The translations under genes and the position numbers were made by a program. From Torymus aiolomorphi (taxonomy: Eukaryota > Arthropoda > Insecta > Hymenoptera > Torymidae), in the NCBI GenBank assembly GCA_036365515.1, contig CM070874.1, forward strand, positions 211,476,297 to 211,540,296: a stretch of DNA of 64,000 nt, written 5' to 3'. The notes under the pieces are model-generated. The model did not search any database. It saw only the letters and a program-made list of their open reading frames with translations, and was not told the DNA's origin. Below are positions 43,954-58,378 of the stretch, one piece after another. Positions within the stretch are counted from its first letter, which is position 1. Each line of letters begins with the position of its first letter.

Positions 43954-44779
43954 TAAAAAGTTTACACAAGATCAGACCGTCATTAAGTTTAAATGACCTT
44001 TAAATGAACGTCAAGGTCCTTCTTGAACTATGTTCTGAGTACATGTTTGGACGTAAAGTTTCACACTCTTTCCGATTCCGCTAAAAAAATAGGGGTTACC
44101 ATTTAAAAAAATGAGGTTAACCTCGAAATAACCTCAAAAATGAGGCTCAAAATGAGGTTCAAGGTCGAATCAGAGGTCACCTTCAAGTCTTCGTTCGAAC
44201 TTACCAAACCTTACCTTTGTTTGTTTTGTTTTACCACTGAACTCGCGAAATTTTTAAGAAATCATACTTTGACCTCAATTTGACCTCTGGGGGTAACCTC
44301 AACCTCATACCTTAATACATATCCGAACGTAAAATTTTCCGCTCTTTCAGATTCCGCTATAAAAAATAGGGGTTACCATTTAAAAAAATGAGGTTGACCT
44401 TGAAATAACCTCAAAAATGAGGTCCAAGGTCGAATCCAAGGTCACCATTGGATTCCTCGTAAAAAATTACTACAAAGGCGACCTTAACATTTTCCAATAG
44501 TAACTCAGCTGAGAAATTATTTGGGTGTTTCCAGACTTTTTGGACACGCTGTATACTGATAATGATTAATAGAATTATTTCTAACTATACATTTATATCT
44601 TTCTAAAAAACAATTCCAAAAGAATTGTTTCTAAAAATTTTTCTAACAGGAAAATTTATATAAAGCTATTGTTAAAGAATAAAAATCCAACAGTACCTTC
44701 AAGGTGACATAGCATTTCATTTCAATCAAAATATTTTTCTTCCCAATATTAAATTTTACATAAATTTGTTTCCTACTTT

Positions 44780-45020
44780 ATGACATTGTTTAAGAGACAT
44801 TGAGGGGAGGCTAGGAGGGAGCTGAGGGGGGCGCTGAGGTGGGGATGAGGTGGGAGCGAGGGGGCGCTGAGGTGGGGGTGAGGTGGCGCTGAGGAGGGGG
44901 CGGGGGGCTCTAACAGAATGAAGTCACGAAATAACGTAAAAAATGACGGAATTTTACGTTATTTTGAGCTGAGGGGGCGCTGTGGTGGGGGTGAGGTGGG
45001 GGGGGCTGAGGTAGTGGTGA
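44780..45020 (+). repeat. G-rich minisatellite
   Basis: Degenerate units around GCGCTGAGGTGGGGGTGAGG with many runs of 3-6 Gs. It is interrupted at 44,908-44,965 by a short AT-rich piece. G-quadruplex potential on the plus strand. Confidence 0.75.
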
Positions 45021-45060
45021 GGTGGCGCTACGTGGTAACATTCATCTATATAATATAGGA

Positions 45061-45061
<1 letters not shown>

Positions 45062-45125
<64 letters not shown>
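45062..45125. repeat. (AT)n microsatellite
   Basis: About 30 AT units. Confidence 0.95.
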
Positions 45126-45128
<3 letters not shown>

Positions 45129-45409
45129 TTCTCGAAAGGGGTTTATAAAGCCCGTTTTTATATATAGGGGTTTATCGATCCCGATTTTGATTATGCAGCC
45201 CGGGCTTCATAATATTTCTAAATATAGCGGTTTATCCGGCCCGACCTAGAGTCTATAACCTCAGGGTCCATTATTTCTTTAGTCACTTGCCATAGGGAAC
45301 TCTCGGCTGTAGGTACCAATATACAGGGTTGGGCTCCATAAACCCCGATAAGTGTGTCTATATATATATATCATATAAAAATAGATATTATAACGATTAT
45401 TCTATTGCA

Positions 45410-46745
45410 TGAATACTTAACTGGCGGAGGAAGGAAATAGGTTCGGAGTTGTCTTTGCAGAGAGTATTTATTTTTAAATACTTTCTGTAATGGTTGAGGA
45501 AAGGAGGAACAACTCCCGTGGTTTAGTAGGGCTACAGGCTCCACGGATTCATCTCTCTAAAGTGCATAATTTTATTATTCGACTAATTCAATAATTTTAT
45601 CATGTCATAGAATTCTGAACTAGTAAAAGAAATATTTTCATGTATTTCATGAGAATGAATTAAAAAAAGTACAACGCGCGAATAGCAGTACCTCAATGGT
45701 AGCGCGGAAACTGCTAATAAATTAAATACCTACAAAAATCCATATTTATATGTACAATTTTCATGTTAATTTCAGTATGCAGTCACACAAAAATTTCCGA
45801 TGCTTTCGTACATACAAACGCTCCGATTATATTGACTTGTCTCTACATCACGTTTCCGAATCATCTGATGATTTTTATCAAAAAAAGTAGCAGAATTATT
45901 TTTTATGGTGCACCTTCAACTTTGGGTAAGATTTTAAATCCATATTTTGAAAACTTTAAAATAAATTCAAACAAATTACCAAACTTTGCATTACATATAT
46001 TCGTTTATGACACATATGAATGTTTATTATAAAGTCACCAATCAAGTCAATCAATCAACACACTTTCAAATAACATTCTATTCCATGAATAGGTTACAAC
46101 TGTCGGAGGAAGGAAATAGGTTCGGAGTTGTCTTTGCAGAGAGTATTTATTTTTAAATACTTTCTGTAATGGTTGAGGAAAGGAGGAACAACTCCCGTGG
46201 TTTAGTAAGGCTACAGGCGACGGACTCCACGGATTCATCTCTCTAAAGTGCATATTTTATTATTCAACTAATTCAATAATTTTATCATGTCATAGAATTC
46301 TGAACTAGTAAAAGAAATATTTTCATGTATTTCATGAGAATGAATTAAAAAAAGTCCAACGCGCTAATAGCAATACATCAATGGTAGCGCGGAAAATGCT
46401 AATAAATTAAATACCTATAAAAATCCATATTTATATGTACAATTTTCATGTTAATTTTCAGTATACAGTCACACAAAAATTCCCGATGCTTTGGTACATA
46501 CAAGCGCTCCGATCATATTGACTTGTCTCTACATCACGTTTCCGAATCATCTGATGATTTTTATCAAAAAAAGTAGCAAAATTTTTTATGGTGCACTTTC
46601 AACTTTGGGTAATATTTTAAATCGATAATATTTTAAAAACTTAAAAATAAATTCCAACAAATTACCAAACTCTGTATTACATATATTCATTTATTACACA
46701 TATGAATGTTTATTATAAAGTCACCAATCAAGTCAATCAATCAAG
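45410..46745 (+). repeat. ~670-bp tandem duplication
   Basis: Two copies begin with CGGAGGAAGGAAATAGGTTC (near 45,424 and 46,095) and share the whole following block, including CTTTGCAGAGAGTATTTATT and CATCACGTTTCCGAATCATC. They are about 93% alike by eye. An 89-codon ORF in copy 1 is closed by changes in copy 2. Each copy includes a dispersed-repeat segment (GGTAGCGCGGAAA). Confidence 0.85.
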
Positions 46746-49289
<2,544 letters not shown>

Positions 49290-51494
49290 TGTTTCAAAAG
49301 TTTATGAATTTAATAAAAATTTTGCAGCGGAAATAAGTTCTGGAGCTTTCCAAAGGCATGTAAAAAAATTGCTAATATCAAAAACCATCCGGAAGTTTTC
49401 GTACAGGGGGGGCCAATGAGACGAAACGGTCAACTACGCGTGAAACATACGTTTGAAAAATTCTATCATGAGAGTTTATAAATTTAATAAAAATGTTATC
49501 CCGGAAATTACTTCAAAAGCTCCCGACAGACTTACAAAAAAATTACCAATATCAAAATCCATCTGGAAGGTTTCGTTCAGGGGATGGAGGGGGGGGCGAA
49601 TGGGGTGAAATGGTGAAAAACACGTGAAAAATACGTTTAAAAAATTCTGTCTCGAGAATTTATAAATTTAATAAAAATTCTATTGCGGAAATTACTTTAA
49701 GAACTCACGATAGACTTACAAAAAAATTGCCAATAGCAAAATGCATCCAAAAGTTTTTGTTCAGGCCGGGACATGGGGCGAAACGATGAAAAACACGTGA
49801 AACATACGTTTGAAAAATTCTATCTCGAGAGTTTATGAATTTAACATAAATCTTACCGCCGAAATTACTTCAAGAGCTCCCCAAAACTTATAAAAAAATT
49901 GCCAATATGAAAATCCATCCGGAAGTTTTCGTTGAGAGGCTGCGCATGGGGCGAAACAGTGAAAAACGCGTGAAACATACGTTTGAAAAATTCTATCTCG
50001 AGAGTTTATGAATTTAATAAAAATTTTATCCCGGAAATTACTTCAAAAGCTCCCAACAGACTTACAAAAAAATTGCCAATATCAAAATCCATCCGGAAGG
50101 TTTCGTTCAGGGGGTGGCGGGCGAATGGGGTGAAACAGTGAAAGACACGTAAAAAATACGGTTGAAAAATTCTATCTCGAGAGTTTATGAATTTAATAGA
50201 AACTTTATCTCGGAAATTCCTTCAAGTTCTCCCCAAAGACTTATAAAAACATTGCCAATATTAAAATCCATCCGGAAGTTTTCGTTCAGGGGCGGTGCAT
50301 GGGGCGAAACGGTGAAAAACAGGTGAAACATAAGTTTGAAAAATTCTAGCACGAGACTTTATGAATTTAATACAAATCTTATCGCGGTAATTACTTCAAG
50401 AGCTCCCCGAAGACTTACAAAAAAATTGCTAATATCAAAATCCATCCGGAAGTTTTCGTTGAGAGGCTGCGCATGGGGCGAAACAGTGAAAGACGCGTGA
50501 AAAATACGTTTGAAAAATTCTATCTCGAGAGTTTATGAATTTAATAAAAATTCTATTGCAGAAATTACTTCAAGAGCTCCCCATAGACTTACAAAAAATT
50601 GCCAATATCAAACTGCATCCGGAAGTTTTTGTTCAGGGGCGGCGCATGGGGCGAAACGGTGAAAAACACGTGAAACATACGTTTGAAAAAGTCTATCTCA
50701 AGAGTTTATGAATTTAATAAAAATCTTATGGTGTAAATAACTTCAAGAGCTCCCCAAAGCCTTATAAAAAATTGCCAATATAAGAATCCATCCGGAAGTT
50801 TTCGTTCAGGGTGCAGCATGGGGCGAAACCGTGAAAAACGTGAAACATACGTTTGAACAATTCTATCTCGAGAGTTTATCAATTTAATAGAAACTTTATC
50901 GCGGAAATTCCTTCAAGTTCTCCCCAATGACTTATAAAAAAATTGCCAATATTAAAATCCATCCGGAAGTTTTTGTTCAGGGCGGAACATAGGACGAATT
51001 GGTGAAAAACACGTGAAACATACGTTTGAAAAATTATATCTCGAGAGTTTATGAATTTAATAAAAATCTTATCGTGGAAATTACTTCAAGAGCTCCCCAA
51101 AGAAAAAAATTGCCAATATGAAAATCCATCCGGAAGTTTTCGTTCAGGGGCGGCGCATGGGACAAAACGGTGAAAAACACGTAATACATACGTTTGAAAA
51201 ATTATGTATCAAGAGTTTATGAGTTTAATAAATATCTTATCGTGGAAATTACTTCAAGAGCTCCCCAAAGACTTATAAAAAAATTGCCAATATCAAAATC
51301 CATCCGGAAGTTTTCGTTGAGAGGCTGCGCATGGGGCGAAACAGTGAAAAATGCGTGAAACATTCGTTCGAAAAATTCTATCCCGAGAGTTTATGAATTT
51401 AATAAAAATGTTATCCCGGAAATTACTTCAAAGGCTCCCGACAGAGTTACAAAAAAATTGCCAATATCATCCGGTAGTTTTCGTTGAGGGGCTG
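49290..51494. repeat. Satellite B, left part (~175-bp monomers)
   Basis: About 12-13 head-to-tail monomers, each with ATCTCGAGAGTTTATGAATT, then AAATTACTTCAAGAGCTCCC, AAATTGCCAATATCAAAATC, CATCCGGAAGTTTTCGTTCA and GAAACATACGTTTGAAAAAT. Starts are spaced near 174 bp. Monomers differ by 5-20%. The array is interrupted by the errantivirus-like element exactly at GGGGCTG|CGCATGG. Confidence 0.93.
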
Positions 51495-51832
51495 AGTTAT
51501 GTGGCAAGCCCCGGTGGATCACCAAGGAAAGGCAACACACACACACACAGGTAACACTCGCCAAAGTAAGTAATCGAACAACGGGTGTTGATTAGAATAA
51601 TGATGTATTAAAACGTCGTTACAGGTTGGATGCCCGACAGAGACTGGCTATCGTGGATGCGAAGTGCAGTAAGAGAGTATAAAGATAGTATATGTATAAA
51701 GTATATATGAAAAGTATATATTGCATCTTCATTGTCTTCTGGCTTCTCTTTGTCCATGCAGATTCCATTCGGAGCGATAAGGAGGCTGGCTGGCCGATGC
51801 GTCTAAGTACCTATGTGGTGACTCATATAACT
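51495..51832 (-). repeat. 3' LTR of errantivirus-like element
   Basis: 338 bp. Just outside its inner edge the minus strand has a purine-rich CATGGAGGAG, the polypurine tract. Confidence 0.92.
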
Positions 51833-52386
51833 CCTCCATGGCCAAGTTCAATGACGTCCTCGTCTTTGATATCCTAATCTTTGGACTTTTTGATAAGTTG
51901 CGGCCGTTGTTTCTTGACTTTCATTTTGTATATTAAGTAAATCGATGTAATCGTTATGAACAGCAATACTAATATAATTGAACTTGTAGACAGGACGAAT
52001 TCGGTTCTAGTTTGATTAGAAACTGGCATATTTAGTGTAGGTGATGTCAAAGTTTTTAGAGGTTCGAAATTCAGCTGGTGGTCTTTGATAACTAAAGGTA
52101 AAATTAGGCTGGATTGTTCCATTTCACCAAGATTTTCGTCAAGTCGGTATCCCTGTATTTGTACATTATTTCCTTGTATTACATATGTTCCTCGGATCAT
52201 CATTTGATCATTATCATGTGTAATCTTGATAACATAATTACTTGATATTAACGTTAAATTTTCAGATAATTTGTATGTCAGTATTAAAGGTGGACTAATT
52301 GAAATGATAATCGGTTTGACTTTTTCCATTATAATTTGTTGACATAAAAAATTCTTTTCATACATCTGTCGCCACTTATTAGCAAA

Positions 52387-53617
52387 TACGAGAGTCATTT
52401 GACAAGTACCTAGCCTCACCGCCAGATGGTGCCACTATCGCACCAGAAATACACTACAGTGCAGTATCTTCCTGTAAACGGTTACAGACGAAATTTCAGC
52501 CGGATCGGAGTTGTAGTTTATTTTTGAGAGCGTGTGAAAGCAAATGTGTCCGTTGATTTTTGAAAAAATGGAGAAAGAACAATATCGGTCGGTGATTCGA
52601 TTCTTGTTTTTGGAAGGGAAATCGCGCAGTGAAATTAAAGAACGCTTGGATGCAGTGTATGTATTTTGATGATCCACGCCCAGGTGCTCCGAAAACAGCC
52701 ACTACGGAAGAGAACGTGACAAAAATACACGATATCGTTTTGTCAGACCGTCGATTAAAGGTGCACGAGATAGCTGCGATAGTAGGCATCTCAGAAGAAC
52801 GCGTGTGGCATATCCTACATGAGATTTTAGGCATGAGGAAGCTGTCAGCAAGGTGGGTGCCGCGTTTGCTGACTGCAGACAACAAGCGCATCCGTGTGAC
52901 CAGTTCAGAGCAGTGTTTGGAGCTGTTTAATCGCAATCCAAAAGAGTTTTTGCGTCGTTATGTGACCATCGACGAAACATGGATTCACTACTACACTCCA
53001 GAGACCAAGGAGCTGTCAAAACAGTGGACCTTACCCGGTGAACCTGCTCCGAAGAAGGCGAAGACGGTCCCGTCGGCCGGAAAGGTGATGGCCACTTTTT
53101 TTCTGGGATTCTCAAGGAGTGATTTTTATTGACTATCTGGAGAAGGGCAAAACGGTCACAGGACAGTACTACGCCGAACTATTGAGCCGATTTGACGCCG
53201 TGTTAGAAGAAAAACGGCCCCATTTGTCTAAAAAGAACGTGCTTTTCGACCACGATAATGCACCGGCTCACACTTCTGCACTCGCCACGGCTAAATTGGT
53301 CGAATTACGCTACGAACTGCTGCCCCATCCACCATATTCTCCAGATTTGGCTCCGTGCGACTTTTTTTTGTTTCCGAACCTAAAAAATTCGCTCGCCGGG
53401 AAGAGATTCCACTCCAATAACGAAATAATCGCCGCCACGGAGGCCTATTTTGCAAACCAAGAGAAAACATTTTTTTCAACGGGGTTAAAAAAATTGGAAC
53501 ACCGCTGGACCAAGTGTATTCAACTAAAAGGAGACTACATTGAAAAATAAATTTTATTTTTTGTAAAATTTTGGTGTTTTCATTTGTAGGCTAGGTACTT
53601 ATCAAATGACCCTCGTA
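52387..53617 (+). mobile_element. mariner DD34D (52,389-53,615) inside env
   Basis: 1,227 bp with TIRs starting CGAGRGTCATTTGAYAAGTA, then CCTAGCC (~28 bp), flanked by TA. It splits the env gene, so it arrived after the errantivirus-like element. Confidence 0.93.
52568..53550 (+). pseudogene. mariner transposase, internally deleted and frameshifted
   Basis: It starts MEKEQYRSVIRFLFLEGKS (first helix-turn-helix). A deletion near 52,660 then removes the second helix-turn-helix, and coding resumes at DDPRPGAPKTATTEEN. The triad is present: VTIDETWIHYY, FDHDNAPAHTS and PDLAPCDFF, with 34 residues between the last two. A one-base frameshift at ~53,100 (run of T) separates the halves. Inactive. 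Confidence 0.9.
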
Positions 53618-54599
53618 GTTTTATAGATGGGCCGGTCAAACTCCATGGCGTGGTGATAACTTCTGTCTGAATGTTGTAATTGATTACAGCAAGTCTTTGA
53701 TGGACTGAAAATTCGATAGGATTAAGGATAGGGATTTTGATAGTGTATACAATAAGATTTTATGTGAATGCAATTGATCCCTGAGCAAAGCGAAAATCTA
53801 GCAAATTATGGTAGTGTAATATTAACTCTTTCTGAGAGTAGATTGCCAATAAATGTACACCTATATCCGATATTTGGTCATATGTTAACAATTCTAAGTC
53901 GAATATTTGTTCATTGAAAATAAATGATCTTTTAATTTTATTAAGTAATCCGAGAAAATGTTGCTCCTGGGTTATGAGGGTCATGATCGCTTCAAATAGA
54001 TTTGTTTGCAAAGTTTGGTCATTTACAGTTTTCCACATGTCTTTTAAATTTTTATTAATTATATTCGTGTTGTTATTTATTTGTTTACTTATCGCATTTA
54101 TTTATGCTTATTGACTTATTTAGTAAATATTTTCCTGTTGTTGATTTTGTAGAGAATTTAAGTAGTTGTTTATCTTTTCTAAATCGTTTGCATCTGGGTT
54201 CCCAAAAATGTATTTTATAGCTGTGCCTAATCCGTTTATTAACCCTCTCTTCGTTCTCATGTTCGATGGCATTATTATTTGTAGATTCTGGTGTATTTCA
54301 TTACATAGAATTTCGGCTTGCTTTAATAAACTTGATTCTCTTAATTCGCCTTGGTTAGGTAATATTGTATAGCTATCTTTTATATGTTTGAAAGTTTTCA
54401 AAAGCGTAGTAACGTCGATGTTGAAATGTAGGTAATGATAACTTCCAACTATTCTTCCAGTTCCTTGTTGGTAGTCGTAATGCGTCTGATTTTGGTTGAT
54501 TTCGCTACTCTCCACGAGCAGAGCTATGAGCATCAAGATTAGTGCCGTCTTCATTGTCCTGTAAAGAAGAAGTTTTTCTTATTCTTTTGGCACTTCTTA

Positions 54600-55993
54600 A
54601 ATTGTATCGGCGTTCTTGACCATGTATATAGCAACCTAACGAGAGGCCTTATTGTGTCTCTACAAGTAATTTTTTATATCGTGGTGCGGTTTTGTCGCGT
54701 TGTTGTTGATGTGTTTTCATGTAAATTTCTTTATTTTCTAACGATTTGTCAGGACTATTAGGTAACTTTTGTTGCTCTTTTTGGTTTCTATATAGCGTGT
54801 CATAAAAAGGTAAAATTTCATTTTTTCTGAATTCATTATATCTTTCTATGGTATCGCCATCGGGCTCGATAATGTTTTTCTATAGTTCGTCATAAGGTCT
54901 ATATAACAGTGTAAAAGGCGTATAGTTAGTTGTAGAGTGTATACTCTGATTGTATATTAAGAGAGCGGTGATCATAAGATTTTTCACTGTTTCTTTTGGA
55001 TTTTGATTGGATAAAATACTTAATTTTTCCTTTAGGGTTGAATGCAGTCTTTCTATGGGTCCATTCGATGTATGTCTGTTTATCGTTGTTTGATGATATT
55101 GAATTTTATGTATGCGGCAAAACTCCTTAAATACTGTTGAGTTATTTTATCCGGAAAGTTATGGTGTGAGGCAAAGTGTCTCAATTTGTTTATCATGGTC
55201 GTGGAATTTCCATCTGGTAGATAATAAGCTTGAGCATATTTGGAAAAAATATCTATAATTGTTTAAAATTTATCCTTGTTGAAATGAAATACGTCCATGT
55301 GTATATGTTCGAGCGGTCTTCTAGCTATAATAGGGGCGTATGTTTCTGTTTCATATGGGTTTCTCTCATACTTATGCTCTAAGCATATCTCACATTGATT
55401 TATAAAATTTTGAATAAGTCGATCCATATTGAGTGTATAGAGTTTTCTCTTAAAGTGTAATAAGGTCTCTCGAATACCGTTATGATTTTGATTATGATAT
55501 GTTTCAAGTTCTTTTATGAAATTATTTTTATTAATCGTAGGTGTATACGTGGTTGTTTTGATTAGTTTTAATTTTTCATTGAAATGATCCTTGAATATTC
55601 TATACGTAATTCTTTCCAATTCTTCGGTCGTAAAGTAGATACCATATTGCTTATCGGGTTTAATATTTTCCTTGAAAAACTTAAGTAAATGTGTTTCTGC
55701 ATTTGATTTATTAATTTTCACCGTGTATTGTACTTTAAGTTTATCTTTGTTTACCTTTAAGTTGTAATCATTTCCTCCTTTTATGATAATGCTGTAATTA
55801 AAAGCGTGAACATTTTTGTCTGTTATAGGTAGTGAAAAGGTCGGATTTTCTTCAGCTGTGTGGACTGTTGCCATGTCGTCATCAAATATTTCGTCCATTT
55901 CTTCGGATGTGACAGGTGCATCGTCAGGTGTTTGAGGCACCATTAAGAGTGAGTCTTCTTCTATTGTTTTATTAGCATTAATTTCAATTCGAC
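54600..55993 (-). pseudogene. Integrase, broken
   Basis: The open block 55,943-55,263 holds the linker, the HHCC zinc finger (YHNQNHNGIRETLLH..., CEICLEHK) and the first catalytic Asp in HIHMDVF, where it stops (55,263). Beyond it, recognisable integrase sequence continues in several frames with stops and a missing stretch (55,262-54,600). The enzyme would have made the 4-bp GCTG duplication. Confidence 0.8.
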
Positions 55994-56275
55994 TCAGTGC
56001 GTCGGCGACATAATTTTCAGAACCTTTTTGTATTTTATTATGTAATCATATTCTTCTAATCTTAGTCTCCATCTAATCAGTCTAGAGTTAGGCGTTTTTA
56101 AAGAATAGAGCCAGGTTAATGGCTTATGATCTGTTTCAATCGTAAATTTCTTACCATAGATATATGGTCTAAATTGTCTACATGCTTCCACTATTGCCAG
56201 TAATTCTTTCTCTATCGTCGGATAGCTTTGTTCTGCTGAGTTTAATGTTCGTGAATAACACGAGATAAGATGTTC
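55994..56275 (-). pseudogene. RNase H remainder
   Basis: A frameshifted continuation with the conserved ACRQFRPYIYGKKFTIETDH, KPLTWLYSLKTPNSRLIRW and the end of RNase H. It closes shortly after, before the integrase block. Confidence 0.8.
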
Positions 56276-58378
56276 TTAGGATAAAACTGCACCTATTGCT
56301 AAGTTTGAGGCGTCGGTTGTGATAGTAAATGGTTTGGTGAAGTCTGGGTAGACGAGCACTGGTGCGTTAGTGATCAATTCTTTGAGTTTCTCGAACGCTT
56401 CTTTATAGTCTTTAGCTTCTGGATCTATTTTTTCTTTTTTCTTGATTGCTTTTGTCATTGGTTTCGCTATTTTTGCGTAGTTTTTTATGAACTTTCTGTA
56501 AAAGCCGGTTAGTCCTAAAAATATTCTAACTTCTTTTTGGGTTTTAGGTATCGGATATTTTAGAATTGCTTTGATCTTATCAGGATTTGGTTTGATTCCG
56601 TCTGCTGTTATTATATGGCCTAAAAATGGAACTTCTTTCCTTAGAAATTCACTCTTATCTAATTGAATTTTTAAACCATATTTCTCTAGTTCTTCGAATA
56701 TTAGCTTCAGATGTTGTAAATGTTCTTGGAGTGATTTCGAAAATATTACTATATCATCCATGTAAACGAAGCAGAATTTATGTAGATATTTCATTAAAAT
56801 TCTATCCATCAGACGTTGAAAAGTAGCCGCAGCGTTTTTTAAACCAAAAGGCATTCTGACATATTCATAGTGTCCGTTTTCTACGGTAAACGCTGTCTTT
56901 TCAATTGAATCTTTGTTGACGGGTATTTGGTGGAAACCTTGAGCTAAATCTAATGTACTAAAGTAAGAACATTTGCCCAGATTTTCTAGAATGTCGTCCA
57001 TTCTAGGTAATGGACATTTGTCTTCGATGGTGTTGTCGTTTAATTTACGATAATCTATTGCCATTCTCCATTTTTTTCTTCCACTTGCATCTTCTTTCTT
57101 CGGAACTATCCATACGGGGGATGAGTAGGGCGAGTTGTTTGGTTGAATAATTTCTTCGTCTAACAGTTTTCTGATTTGAGTTTGAATTTCTTCTTTTAGA
57201 TGGTATGGGTATCTAAAACTCTTTACATAGATAGGGTGATCGTCCTTTGTTCTTATATTGTGTGAAACCGCAGAAGTCGCTGATAATTTTTTATTTTCAT
57301 TGTAGAAACAGTCTTTGTACTTCTGGCATAGTGATGTAATTTTATATCTTTCTTCTTCGTTCATGTGATCAGTTCTTATCGGTAATTCTACTCCTTGATG
57401 ATGATTCACTTTAACATTTTTATGATCGTCCGGTATATTTTTAAAGTAATTTATTTCAAATTTAGATGTGCTAAAAATTTGAGTTTTGTAATTAATATTC
57501 GCTTCCAAATTCTGCAAATCCTTATGTCCGATTAAACAATCGTACGTATAGTGCCATGTTGCTATTAAGAAAGTTATAGCTGTGTCGTCACCGTATTCAC
57601 GTAATATAGGAAAGGTAAGCGCATGTGTACCTTTCGTCGTCTTGTGCACCGATTTAATTTCGAATTCGTAAGGAAATATGAATTTTGAAAATAGTTTATA
57701 TGCAATTTCTGGATTGATAATGGATGATGAGGCTCCAGAATCGATGAGAATTTTAAGAGGTGGATTTGTCGTTATTAAGTGTGGTAATTCGGGTGAATTG
57801 TTAATCGAATTTAAATTTATCACGTTATTTCTGTTGTATTGGGGAGCTTGTTGAAAATTTTGGCAATTATCACTCTCGTCGTTTTCTTGATTAAATTCTT
57901 CATGGTCTTGCATAGGTGAGTCATTTTGATAATCGACTATATCTTCTTCTCCTTGTTCTTGTTGATGATGCAACTCTTCAGCGATAAAGTTTGCTGGTCC
58001 TGTGCTCTTAAAGAAGTTCGTTCTTGGTTTAAAGTTATTTTGTGCTGGTGAATTATTTGATCTATTTGTTGGATTAATGCCTTGTTTGTTAGTATTTCTT
58101 GTACTGACTGACATTGGTGTTGGTTGGTAATTCTGATGTCTTGGTAGATTATTATTATTTTCACCAAAATTGTTATTACGATAATTTGTGGGGATAAATC
58201 CAGGTTGTGTTTGTGCAAATGCGGGTGTCGGTTGCAAATAAAATGGATTTACATTTCTTGAAGTACTTGGTAAATTATTTGAAGGGTGAATAATTTTTGG
58301 ATTACTATTAGTCGCAAATGGGTTTGTACTTTTAGCATTGATTGTACCGAATACGTTGGGCTTAGGTTTATTATCACT
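56276..58378 (-). CDS. Pol: protease, reverse transcriptase, start of RNase H
   Basis: Same frame as gag, about 700 codons. An Asn/Gln-rich linker is followed by the aspartic protease (LKILIDSGASSSIIN) and a palm domain with PYSSPVWIVPKK and DYRKLND. The catalytic motif FVYMDDIVIF lies at ~56,760, followed by FLGHIITADGIKPNP and GLTGFYRKFIKNYAKIAKP, and the RNase H start FTITTDASNLAIGAVLS. The frame then breaks at 56,276 (the next block, 56,191-55,994, is in another frame). This enzyme copies the RNA genome in the particle. Confidence 0.93.
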   Translation of the reverse strand, partial: SDNKPKPNVFGTINAKSTNPFATNSNPKIIHPSNNLPSTSRNVNPFYLQPTPAFAQTQPGFIPTNYRNNNFGENNNNLPRHQNYQPTPMSVSTRNTNKQGINPTNRSNNSPAQNNFKPRTNFFKSTGPANFIAEELHHQQEQGEEDIVDYQNDSPMQDHEEFNQENDESDNCQNFQQAPQYNRNNVINLNSINNSPELPHLITTNPPLKILIDSGASSSIINPEIAYKLFSKFIFPYEFEIKSVHKTTKGTHALTFPILREYGDDTAITFLIATWHYTYDCLIGHKDLQNLEANINYKTQIFSTSKFEINYFKNIPDDHKNVKVNHHQGVELPIRTDHMNEEERYKITSLCQKYKDCFYNENKKLSATSAVSHNIRTKDDHPIYVKSFRYPYHLKEEIQTQIRKLLDEEIIQPNNSPYSSPVWIVPKKEDASGRKKWRMAIDYRKLNDNTIEDKCPLPRMDDILENLGKCSYFSTLDLAQGFHQIPVNKDSIEKTAFTVENGHYEYVRMPFGLKNAAATFQRLMDRILMKYLHKFCFVYMDDIVIFSKSLQEHLQHLKLIFEELEKYGLKIQLDKSEFLRKEVPFLGHIITADGIKPNPDKIKAILKYPIPKTQKEVRIFLGLTGFYRKFIKNYAKIAKPMTKAIKKKEKIDPEAKDYKEAFEKLKELITNAPVLVYPDFTKPFTITTDASNLAIGAVLS
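58238..58378 (-). other. Gag-Pol linker after single stop
   Basis: 141 bases, open in the gag frame, lying between the lone TAA and the first long pol ORF. It encodes a Pro/Asn/Ser-rich segment. Confidence 0.6.

Larger units (their letters stand above)
41413..44551 (+). mobile_element. Tc1/mariner-superfamily DD41D transposon with long inverted arms
   Basis: 3,139 bp, ends CAGCGTGTCCAAAAAGTCTG / CAGACTTTTTGGACACGCTG, flanked by TA (41,411-41,412 and 44,552-44,553). The arms are far longer than usual: left 41,413-42,290, right about 43,463-44,551. The innermost ~105 bp of the left arm is an inverted copy of the transposase 3' coding end. Each arm has its own later insertion, a MITE on the left and a 355-bp insert on the right. 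The transposase lies in the middle with one frameshift. Confidence 0.92.
51874..54554 (-). pseudogene. Env-like glycoprotein gene, split by a mariner
   Basis: This is an old retroviral-type envelope copy. Part one (54,554-54,120) has a signal-peptide-like start and a furin-type RTKR site followed by a Gly-rich hydrophobic stretch, the pattern of insect errantivirus Env proteins related to baculovirus F. After stops near 54,117 the frame continues (54,038-53,760). The mariner at 52,389-53,615 follows. The last part (down to 51,874) carries N-glycosylation-type motifs, one hydrophobic membrane segment of ~22 residues and a short basic tail. Stops and insertion inactivate it. In intact relatives it mediates membrane fusion. 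Confidence 0.82.
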
